A DNA stretch of 34,115 bases. Source: Candidatus Coprocola pullicola. GTDB taxonomy: Bacteria > Bacillota > Clostridia > Lachnospirales > Anaerotignaceae. A program made the translations under genes and the position numbers. Under the pieces are notes generated by a model, which worked only from the letters and a program-made list of their open reading frames with translations, was not told the origin of the DNA and did no database searches. The stretch covers positions 1 to 34,115 of the forward strand of contig DVLQ01000149.1 of NCBI GenBank assembly GCA_018715395.1. The letters run 5' to 3'. Position 1 is the first letter of the stretch, and each line of letters starts with the position of its first letter. This document shows, in pieces, positions 8,307 to 15,108 of the stretch.

Positions 8307-8537
8307 TTACTGCACAATTTCAATTACAACTCTCTTGTCTTCATGGATAGCCGCCGCCTTTACGACAGTACGAATCGCCTTTGCAATTCTTCCTTGCTTT
8401 CCAATCACTTTTCCCATATCTTCTGGCGCTACATGCAGCTCCAGTATCATGGAATGTTCCCCCTGTACCTCTTTGACTGTGACCTTTTCAGGGTAATCCA
8501 CAAGATTTTTTGCAATGACTTCCAATAAGTCTTTCAT
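8307..8537 (-). CDS. khpA: KH-domain RNA-binding protein KhpA (YlqC)
   Basis: A 76-residue single KH domain with the RNA-binding GxxG loop in VIGKQGRIAKAIRTVV. In pneumococcus and other Firmicutes KhpA forms a complex with KhpB/Jag and binds many RNAs, affecting cell division and elongation. The ATG at 8537 is chosen because AGGAGG lies eight bases upstream; the frame stays open nine codons further but without a suitable site. It follows rpsP by 23 bases, the standard rpsP-ylqC arrangement, and ends at a hairpin. Confidence 0.93.
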   Translation of the reverse strand: MKDLLEVIAKNLVDYPEKVTVKEVQGEHSMILELHVAPEDMGKVIGKQGRIAKAIRTVVKAAAIHEDKRVVIEIVQ

Positions 8538-8560
8538 CAAAAAAACCTCCTGTTTCGGAA

Positions 8561-8809
8561 TCATTCACCGATTACGCCAGCTTTTTTCAACAGCGCTCTT
8601 GCTGTATCAGAAGGCTGTGCACCTGTAGACAACCATTTTTTTGCTTCTTCAGCATCTACTTTCAACACATTAGGTTCTTTTGTAGGGTCAAAGTAACCAA
8701 TCTCTGCGATAGACTTACCATTTCTTGGTGTTCTGGAATCTGCAACAACAATTCTATAAAATGGAGCCTTTTTTGCACCTAATCTTTTCAATCTGATTCT
8801 TACTGCCAT
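8561..8809 (-). CDS. rpsP: 30S ribosomal protein S16
   Basis: An 82-residue S16 protein, starting [20 protein letters not shown] and containing the conserved [20 protein letters not shown]. It is an early-binding protein of the 30S body. The ATG at 8809 has AGGAGGTG seven to eight bases upstream; the GTG three codons earlier overlaps that site and is rejected. In related genomes rpsP directly follows ffh; here about 600 bases with a decayed transposase separate them, so the gene may need its own promoter, which I could not place with confidence. Confidence 0.97.
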   Translation of the reverse strand: MAVRIRLKRLGAKKAPFYRIVVADSRTPRNGKSIAEIGYFDPTKEPNVLKVDAEEAKKWLSTGAQPSDTARALLKKAGVIGE

Positions 8810-8863
8810 TTTTTTCACCTCCTATGTTCTTTCCTGATTCTGTTACGTTAAAATAATATAGAC

Positions 8864-8930
8864 AACAGCTCCTTGTTGAAAATTCAATAAAATGAACTAA
8901 AAACACTGTTTCTCCCCAAAAGGAGCTGTT
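8864..8930. repeat. 11-bp inverted repeat upstream of rpsP
   Basis: AACAGCTCCTT (8864-8874) and AAGGAGCTGTT (8920-8930) are perfect complements separated by 45 bases. On the minus strand they could form a stem in the rpsP leader; alternatively they relate to the end of the neighbouring decayed insertion element. Confidence 0.55.
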
Positions 8931-8933
8931 ACT

Positions 8934-9279
8934 ATGCATAAATACAAAAATTACTTTTAAAAATTTTTCTATTTCCTGTCCTCATTATTCTTCTCATTCT
9001 TTTTATCGTTATAGGAAAGAAAAATACGGAGGTCAAAAATATATTTATCCCAAATGTTGCCATCAGTTTACCTTAAAACCTAATAAAATAAAAATTTCTA
9101 ACACAGGTTATTCCGAATGCCTTATTTGTGGCAGAAATGCTTTTGCTTGGCACAAATAGGACTCTTATATTCATTTTAAGTGTAATTATAAAAATTCTGG
9201 ACATTCCATTAAAGTTGCTATTGTTCATTTGAACTTTTGTAAAAAGAAGTTTCCTGCTTTTAGCAAAGCTTCTTTATAA
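8934..9279 (+). pseudogene. Decayed zinc-finger transposase fragment
   Basis: On the plus strand, opposite to all neighbours, frame 1 from about 8959 to 9279 encodes a zinc-ribbon-like sequence of the kind found at the N-terminus of many DDE transposases. It reads CPHYSSHSFYRYRKEKYGGQ and then KYIYPKCCHQFTLKP, followed by a second ribbon with CLICGRN and FKCNYKNSGHS. A TAG at 9157-9159 interrupts the frame, several expected cysteines are replaced, and the remaining catalytic part of a transposase is missing. An ATG at 8934 with AAGGAG upstream may be the original start, one frameshift away. The insertion-sequence family cannot be named. Confidence 0.6.
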
Positions 9280-9410
9280 AAGATTTTGTTTTGCATCAAA
9301 CTAGGTATTAGCCTTTATTTGTATACTCTTTTTTTACGATTGTATTTTTTAAAGTCTCTACTGTACTTTTTATTTTCATATGAAATTAACAGAACCTCTT
9401 TTTGGTAAAT

Positions 9411-10754
9411 TTATCTAAAAAAAGGAATTTTAAATTTACCTTTTTTGCCCTTTTGCATATCATTCATTTGTTTCATCAGCTTTTTGAGTTCTTCAAACTG
9501 CTTAAGCAAACGATTTACATCCGCAATACTTCTACCGCAGCCATTGGCAATGCGTTTTTTTCTTGGACCATTTAATATGGAAGGGTTCGCTCTTTCTTCC
9601 TTTGTCATAGACTGTATAATAGCCTCTGTACGACTCATTTCTTTTGCTGGGTCTACTTGATTGAGTGCTTCCATATTAATTTGACTCATACCAGGAATCA
9701 TGCCTAACAAATCCTTGATAGGTCCCATTTTTTTCACCTGCTGCATTTGCTCTAAAAAATCGTCCAATGTAAAATCATTTTCACGCATTTTCTTTTGCAA
9801 TTCCATGGCTTGTTTTTCATCAAAATTTTGTTGTGCCTTTTCAATTAAAGAAAGCACATCTCCCATACCAAGTATGCGAGAAGCCATTCGGTCTGGATAA
9901 AAAGGCTCTAAATCCTCCATTTTTTCACCCATACCAATGTATTTGATAGGTTTGTTTGTCACACTTCTTACAGAAAGCGCCGCACCGCCTCTGGCATCGC
10001 CGTCCAATTTTGTTAGTATAATACCGTCTATACCCAACTGACTGTCAAAACTTTCCGCCACTGTCACAGCATCTTGCCCTGTCATAGCGTCCACTACAAG
10101 AAGTATTTCCTGTGGACGTATTGCTGTTTTAATATTTTTGAGTTCTTCCATCAGTTCTTCATTGATGTGCAGACGACCTGCTGTGTCAACAAGTACCACA
10201 TCATGTTTTTGTTCAGCTGCATATTCCAATGCTTTTTTAGAAATTTCAACAGGACTGATTTTATCTCCCATTTCAAATACAGCAATATTATATGTTTTTG
10301 CAACCACTTGCAATTGTTTAATTGCCGCAGGACGATAAACGTCACAAGCTACTAAAAGGGGATTTTTGCCCTGCTTTCTCAAAAGCCCCGCCAGTTTTCC
10401 ACTGCTTGTGGTTTTACCGGCTCCCTGCAAGCCTACCATCATATATACCGTAGGCGGTCTGTTTGCAAATGTTAATTTGCTTTGGGTTGTTCCCATCAAA
10501 TCAATCAATTCTTCATTTACAATTTTAATTACTTGCTGTCCAGGATTTAATCCCTCCAGCACCTGTGTCCCTACAGCTCTTTCAGTCACTTTTTTTATAA
10601 ACTGTTTTACAATTTTAAAATTGACGTCAGCCTCCAGCAATGCAATTTTTACTTCCCGCATAGCGGTTTTTACATCGTCTTCCGTCAGTTTTCCCTTGCT
10701 TCTAAGCTGTTTAAATACTTCTTGTAATTTATTGGAAAGGCTTTCAAATGCCAT
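9411..10754 (-). CDS. ffh: Signal recognition particle GTPase Ffh
   Basis: Ffh binds 4.5S/6S RNA and signal sequences of nascent chains and docks with FtsY. The 447-residue protein has the N domain (1-90), the G domain with GLQGAGKTT (108-116), DTAGRL and TKLDGDARGG, and the methionine-rich M domain (about 325-435) with GPRKKRIANGCGRS, the RNA-binding region. AAAGGAG lies upstream of the ATG. It follows ylxM by 16 bases and would be transcribed from the promoter at 11175-11203. Confidence 0.98.
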   Translation of the reverse strand: MAFESLSNKLQEVFKQLRSKGKLTEDDVKTAMREVKIALLEADVNFKIVKQFIKKVTERAVGTQVLEGLNPGQQVIKIVNEELIDLMGTTQSKLTFANRPPTVYMMVGLQGAGKTTSSGKLAGLLRKQGKNPLLVACDVYRPAAIKQLQVVAKTYNIAVFEMGDKISPVEISKKALEYAAEQKHDVVLVDTAGRLHINEELMEELKNIKTAIRPQEILLVVDAMTGQDAVTVAESFDSQLGIDGIILTKLDGDARGGAALSVRSVTNKPIKYIGMGEKMEDLEPFYPDRMASRILGMGDVLSLIEKAQQNFDEKQAMELQKKMRENDFTLDDFLEQMQQVKKMGPIKDLLGMIPGMSQINMEALNQVDPAKEMSRTEAIIQSMTKEERANPSILNGPRKKRIANGCGRSIADVNRLLKQFEELKKLMKQMNDMQKGKKGKFKIPFFR

Positions 10755-10770
10755 ATGATTTCTCCTTTAT

Positions 10771-11124
10771 TCAGCCTATAATTTCATCAGCAATTTTTTC
10801 AATGGTTTCAATCTTTCTTTTAGATGCACAAGAAAGATTTTCTTCCTTTTCTATTTCTGCAATGATGTTTCTGATATGTTGTACTGCAATTTTTTGCTGC
10901 AAAAACTTTGAAACTAATTGTAATTTTTTTTCATATTTTTGCAGTATTTTTTCTGTTCTTTTTAATTGGTCGCGAACAGCCTGACGGCTGATAGAAAGTT
11001 CTTGTGCAATTTCTGACAATGACCAATCGTTTTGATGATATAATTCATATACCAGCTTTTGTTTTTGGGTCAACAATTCTCCATAAAAATCATAAAGTAA
11101 TGTCAACTGTAATAGTTCCTCCAT
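10771..11124 (-). CDS. ylxM: YlxM family putative SRP-associated DNA-binding protein
   Basis: A 117-residue UPF0122/YlxM protein: N-terminal helix LTLLYDFYGELLTQKQ, then a helix-turn-helix (WSLSEIAQELSISRQAVRDQL) and a C-terminal coiled region. YlxM proteins are encoded with ffh or ftsY; in Streptococcus mutans YlxM associates with the SRP and modulates its GTPase activity. The ATG at 11124 has GGGAG nine bases upstream; the ATG at 11139 has no ribosome binding site. Confidence 0.92.
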   Translation of the reverse strand: MEELLQLTLLYDFYGELLTQKQKLVYELYHQNDWSLSEIAQELSISRQAVRDQLKRTEKILQKYEKKLQLVSKFLQQKIAVQHIRNIIAEIEKEENLSCASKRKIETIEKIADEIIG

Positions 11125-11174
11125 TTTGCTCGCTCCCATATCAAGCTGTAAAGTCTTTTTACTTTACCTGAAGT

Positions 11175-11203
11175 AGTCTACAATATTTTAAAAGTTTTGT
11201 CAA
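11175..11203 (-). promoter_or_regulatory. Sigma-A promoter of ylxM-ffh
   Basis: On the minus strand, TTGACA (11198-11203, perfect) and TAGACT (11175-11180) are 17 bases apart, about 50 bases before ylxM. It separates ylxM-ffh transcription from the MATE gene upstream. Confidence 0.75.
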
Positions 11204-11234
11204 GCCTTTTTGCTTTACACAATAAAAAACTTCT

Positions 11235-12578
11235 TTAGGAAGCAACAGACATTTTTTTCCAAGTTCCTCTTTTGAAATAAACAAAACAAATAATTAAAGA
11301 AAGAATTGTCGCAACAGGCGCTGCAAACCCAATTTCATATAATGTAGCTCCTTGCATTTTACTTAAAAAATAAGAACCGGGAATACGTACCAAAAATGTT
11401 GCAATAAAGCTATGTATCATAGGAAATATAGAACGTCCGCAACCGCTGAAAAAAGAATTTAATAAAAATAAAAAACAAATCAGTACACAATCCCAGCTAT
11501 AAGATTTTAAATACAGCTGACTTAATTCTATTACATCGCTATCTTTTGTAAATAATCCAATTAATTTGCTAGAATCTATTTGTGCATAAACAAAAAAAGA
11601 AACGCCAAATACCAACGCCATAGAAATTCCTGTATATAATCCCTTTTGTGCTCGTTGAGGTTTATTTGCTCCCATATTCTGAGCTGTCATAACTGCCACA
11701 GCAGAAGCAAAAGCTTGTGCAGGCAACATAGCAAACACGATTATTTTTTCTACTACTCCTACAGAGGCAGAAGCTGTTAAGCCCATTAAATTGATAATGG
11801 CTGTAATCATTAAAAAAGAAATATTAATCAAACCATCCTGTAGTGCAATGGGAAGACCTAAGCGAAAAATTTGTTTTGCTTTTTTGGTATCCAATCGTAT
11901 ATCTTTTTTATGAAAAGGAAAAGAAAATCCTTTCTTTTTCAAATAGATTACAGCCAGCAAAAAACTGGTTCCTTGAGAGGCAGAGGTAGCAATAGCCGCT
12001 CCTGCAGCACCCATATGAAATACAGCTACCAATATCAAATCCCCTATCACATTGATTGCACAAGCAATTGCTACAAGTATCAATGGCGTTTTAGAATCTC
12101 CCAATCCTCTGAAAATACCACTTGCCGCATTATATCCTATGATAAAAGGAATCCCCAAAGAACAAATAAAAATATATTGTTTTGTTTCCTCCATAGCCTC
12201 TATAGGAGTATGCATCACCTTTGCCAGTGTAGGCGTTAATAGTGTCATTACAATAGTTAAACAAACTGCAAACAATGTAAAAATACAAATGGCTGTACCA
12301 ATGGTTTGTGCAATTTGCTGTTGTTTTTTAGCTCCTAGATATTGTCCTATCAATATTGTTGTTCCTGTAGAAATGCCCAATATCACACCTGTCAACGTCT
12401 GCATCACCTGACTTCCCGTTGCAACGGCAGATACCCCAGAAGAAGTTGAAAACTGTCCCACTACAAACAAATCCACTGCACCATAAAAAGCCTGCAATAT
12501 GCTTGCTAATAAAAACGGTATAGAAAACTGCAGCAATGCTTTTCCAATTTTGCCTTCTGTCAAATCCATCTCTTTCAT
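11235..12578 (-). CDS. MATE family efflux transporter (second)
   Basis: A 447-residue MATE transporter with about twelve membrane segments and the family signature near the N-terminus (GKIGKALLQFSIPFLLASIL, YGAVDLFVVGQF) and in the middle (GLPIALQDGLINISF, MTAQNMGANKPQRA). It is not a close copy of the MATE protein at 48-1394. AAGGAG precedes the ATG. The gene lies between ftsY and ylxM, which are normally adjacent, and has its own promoter (12707-12734) followed by a long hairpin with T-run before the start codon, so expression is probably controlled by premature termination. Substrate unknown. Confidence 0.93.
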   Translation of the reverse strand: MKEMDLTEGKIGKALLQFSIPFLLASILQAFYGAVDLFVVGQFSTSSGVSAVATGSQVMQTLTGVILGISTGTTILIGQYLGAKKQQQIAQTIGTAICIFTLFAVCLTIVMTLLTPTLAKVMHTPIEAMEETKQYIFICSLGIPFIIGYNAASGIFRGLGDSKTPLILVAIACAINVIGDLILVAVFHMGAAGAAIATSASQGTSFLLAVIYLKKKGFSFPFHKKDIRLDTKKAKQIFRLGLPIALQDGLINISFLMITAIINLMGLTASASVGVVEKIIVFAMLPAQAFASAVAVMTAQNMGANKPQRAQKGLYTGISMALVFGVSFFVYAQIDSSKLIGLFTKDSDVIELSQLYLKSYSWDCVLICFLFLLNSFFSGCGRSIFPMIHSFIATFLVRIPGSYFLSKMQGATLYEIGFAAPVATILSLIICFVYFKRGTWKKMSVAS

Positions 12579-12604
12579 ATTTTTTCTCTCCTTTTTATTT
12601 TTTA

Positions 12605-12691
12605 TTAAAAAAACGCCGGAAAAATAGTCGTATATTCAACCATCTTATCCAGCGTATCAAACACCCTCCGATGCAGTAAAACCATATTCAT
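12605..12691 (-). CDS. Possible 28-codon leader peptide of the MATE gene
   Basis: An ATG at 12691, about ten bases after the predicted transcription start, opens a 28-codon frame that passes through the terminator hairpin and stops with TAA just after its T-run. The N-terminal half reads MNMVLLHRRVFDTLDK. There is no Shine-Dalgarno sequence in front of the ATG, so initiation would be nearly leaderless. A GGAGG at 12665-12669 inside the leader precedes a TTG (12658-12660) in another frame that also runs through the hairpin. I cannot tell whether either is translated. Confidence 0.3.
   Translation of the reverse strand: MNMVLLHRRVFDTLDKMVEYTTIFPAFF
12607..12654 (-). terminator. Leader terminator (attenuator) upstream of MATE gene
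   Basis: In the minus-strand RNA, CGCTGGATAAGATGGTTG pairs with CGACTATTTTTCCGGCG: 17 bp including G-U pairs, one bulged T, and loop AATATA. Seven T follow directly. The hairpin begins about 46 bases after the predicted transcription start and ends 28 bases before the MATE ATG. No gene lies upstream that it could terminate. Confidence 0.8.
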
Positions 12692-12706
12692 TTTTTGGCT
12701 AACAGT

Positions 12707-12734
12707 ATCATACCATATTGTTTTTTATTGTCAA
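12707..12734 (-). promoter_or_regulatory. Sigma-A promoter of the second MATE gene
   Basis: On the minus strand, TTGACA (12729-12734, perfect) and TATGAT (12707-12712) are separated by 16 bases. Expected transcription start is near 12700. Confidence 0.75.
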
Positions 12735-13255
12735 GTTTTATCTATAAAAAATACATCGCTTGCTTTACAAAAATTCCCATTTGTAATACAAAAATATCTA
12801 ATATACTATATATATTATTTTATAACATATCATAAAAATGCTACCATACGGGTTCAATCTTCTATACTTTCTTCTTGTTTTATTCAATTGATAAACATTG
12901 GAAGTTTTTATTTTAATAGATACCAAATTTTTTCTACACCAAAATTTCTTTTCACAAATTCACTATTTGTTATGGCATTATACTTTATCAATAAGAAAGG
13001 AGCATTTCATATCCTTTTTAAAACTCCACTGACATCATCACTTCTTTGCTTTTGTTACTGCTTTTTTTAGTATGATAAAATATTTTTTAAAAATATAAAT
13101 CAAACTCTATACAAAATAACAACTTAAATTCACAAATTTTCACAAAAAATGTTTTTTATCTTTTTCTTTCTCAATTCAGCAAAAATTCTTTATTTAAAAA
13201 AACAATCTCAACAAACATATACTTGATATATATCATTTTTTATAACAATTATATT
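12735..13255. other. AT-rich intergenic region
   Basis: About 520 bases of very AT-rich sequence. Short open frames occur on the plus strand (for example 12888-13070), but they have no ribosome binding site and low-complexity Phe/Ile/Tyr-rich translations. No RNA gene or repeat recognised. Confidence 0.5.
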
Positions 13256-13600
13256 TTATAACTTTTTATCCTCTGTATATTTGTGAACATTGTATTTTCT
13301 CCTATAGCAAAGATTATACTTTGGCATATCAAAAAATCCTATTGGGACTTTTTTAAGTTTTATTAATAAATAAAACCCTATTGCTTTGGCGAAAACCTTG
13401 AAATAGGGGCTTTTCCCTCGTAGAAAATCAATTCCGCCGCCTACAGATTGCATTTGACAAAACGCTTCATTACCCGAATTCTTCCTCCAATAAAAAGAAT
13501 TTTTTTGACAGTCTAAAGGATACTCCATAGAAAGAGTATCCTCTTCATAAAAGATATTTTGAAATGTATTGATAATCATTTGAGTATTTTGAAACACCAT
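13256..13600 (-). other. Unrecognised 114-codon open frame, possible dispersed repeat
   Basis: The frame is open from ATG 13600 to 13256, but the nearest GGAG is 13 bases upstream and the translation (for example MQSVGGGIDFLRGKSPYF and KVFAKAIGFYLLIKLKK) matches no domain I know. The part around 13360-13510 is richer in G+C than its surroundings and contains an inverted repeat CCCTATT / AATAGGG about 20 bases apart (around 13375-13410). This local composition suggests a non-coding repeat or structured element rather than a gene. It lies just downstream of ftsY in a place where ftsY and ylxM are usually adjacent. Confidence 0.3.
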
Positions 13601-13700
13601 ATTATTTTATTATCTCCATAAAAAATAACTGTAATTTTCTCATAAAATGAAAAATTTTATTACTATATTATTATTGGCAGAAATAGAAACTCATTTTCAT

Positions 13701-15092
13701 TTAATCTCCAAATAATGCCTCTGCAAATTCTTTTGCATTAAATTCCTGCAAATCATCAATACCTTCTCCCACACCAATGTAACGCACAGGTACTTTCAAT
13801 TCAGACTGTATTGCAATCACAATGCCGCCCTTTGCCGTACCGTCTAATTTTGTTAATATAATTCCTGTGATATCTGCCACTTCTTTAAACAGCTTTGCCT
13901 GCTGCATAGCATTTTGTCCCGTTGTAGCGTCCAATACAAGATAAACTTCCTTGTGAGCTTGAGGATATTCTCTATCAATTACTTTTGCAATTTTTTTCAA
14001 CTCTTCCATCAAATTTTTCTTATTATGAAGTCTACCTGCCGTATCACATATCAATAAATCTATTTTTCTATTTTTTGCCGCATTGACAGCGTCAAATACA
14101 ACTGCCGCCGGATCAGAATTTTGTTGATGTTTAATCACATCAATACCGGCTCTTTGCCCCCATATCTCTAATTGTTCAATAGCTGCCGCACGAAACGTAT
14201 CAGCTGCGCCCAACAGTATGCTTTTGCCTTGTTCTTTAAAACGATAAGAAAGCTTTCCTATGGTTGTTGTTTTGCCCACACCATTGACGCCAATAATCAG
14301 CATAACAGTAGGACTGGGGAGTTTTTCCTGATTTTGCACTCCTTGCTGTAATATTGCCGTAATTTCTTCAATGAGCATACTTCTTATAGCTTGAGGGTCT
14401 GTGATATGTTCTTTTTTTACTCTTTTACGTAAATTTTCGATAATATTCATGGTTGTTTCTACACCTAAATCTGCCATGATAAGAACTTCTTCCAATTCTT
14501 CAAACAAATCTTCATCTATTTTTGTAAAAGCTCCCAATACGGTATCTACACTGCCTAATATATTTTTTCTTGTTTTGTCCAACCCTGCTATCAGCTTTGC
14601 AAAAAATCCCTTTTTTTTAGAAATTTCTTCTGTTTGTTGTTTTTCTTCTATTTCCAAATCTATTTTCTGCTGAGATTGCTCTGTTTGCAAAGTAATTTCT
14701 TTTTCATTTTCTAAATCTATTTTTTGCTGTGTTTGTTCCATTTCAGGCTGTTGTTGTGAAGCTATTTCCACAGCCTTTTGCAAAGCCTGTTTTATGGTAT
14801 CGGCTTGTTCTTCTGTCAATGGAGGCGGCTGCAAATCTGCTTTTTCTTCATATAATTTTCCCCCTGTTGCAGTGTACAGTTCCACATCGTCTTCATCTAT
14901 GGCTTTATGTACTGCACCATTGACTGCTGTTGTAATATCAGATTGTGACAACTCCAATTTGATTTCATTTTCTTCTGCCTTGGGTAATTCTACCTCAATT
15001 CCTTCTAATTCTATTGTACCCTCTTCCGGCTTCAGTTCCACTTGCTTTGTTTCTTCTTTCTTTTTTCCCTTCAAAAAATCAAAAAATGCCAA
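13701..15092 (-). CDS. ftsY: Signal recognition particle receptor FtsY
   Basis: FtsY is the membrane-associated SRP receptor GTPase. With a TTG start at 15092 the protein has 463 residues: an acidic, glutamine-rich N-terminal A region (1 to about 160, containing two copies of QQKIDLE), the N domain, and the G domain with GVNGVGKTTT (268-277), DTAGRLHNKKNLMEEL and TKLDGTAKGG. The TTG is chosen because AGGTG lies six bases upstream and the product begins AFFDFLKGKKKEE, as FtsY proteins usually do. The ATG further upstream would overlap smc. It begins 16 bases after smc. No strong terminator is visible after the stop codon. Confidence 0.96.
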   Translation of the reverse strand: MAFFDFLKGKKKEETKQVELKPEEGTIELEGIEVELPKAEENEIKLELSQSDITTAVNGAVHKAIDEDDVELYTATGGKLYEEKADLQPPPLTEEQADTIKQALQKAVEIASQQQPEMEQTQQKIDLENEKEITLQTEQSQQKIDLEIEEKQQTEEISKKKGFFAKLIAGLDKTRKNILGSVDTVLGAFTKIDEDLFEELEEVLIMADLGVETTMNIIENLRKRVKKEHITDPQAIRSMLIEEITAILQQGVQNQEKLPSPTVMLIIGVNGVGKTTTIGKLSYRFKEQGKSILLGAADTFRAAAIEQLEIWGQRAGIDVIKHQQNSDPAAVVFDAVNAAKNRKIDLLICDTAGRLHNKKNLMEELKKIAKVIDREYPQAHKEVYLVLDATTGQNAMQQAKLFKEVADITGIILTKLDGTAKGGIVIAIQSELKVPVRYIGVGEGIDDLQEFNAKEFAEALFGD

Positions 15093-15108
15093 TCTAATCA
15101 CCTCTTTT

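Noticed and set aside
12888-13070. 60-codon plus-strand open frame
   Set aside because: No ribosome binding site, low-complexity hydrophobic translation and very AT-rich DNA where stops are scarce on this strand by chance.
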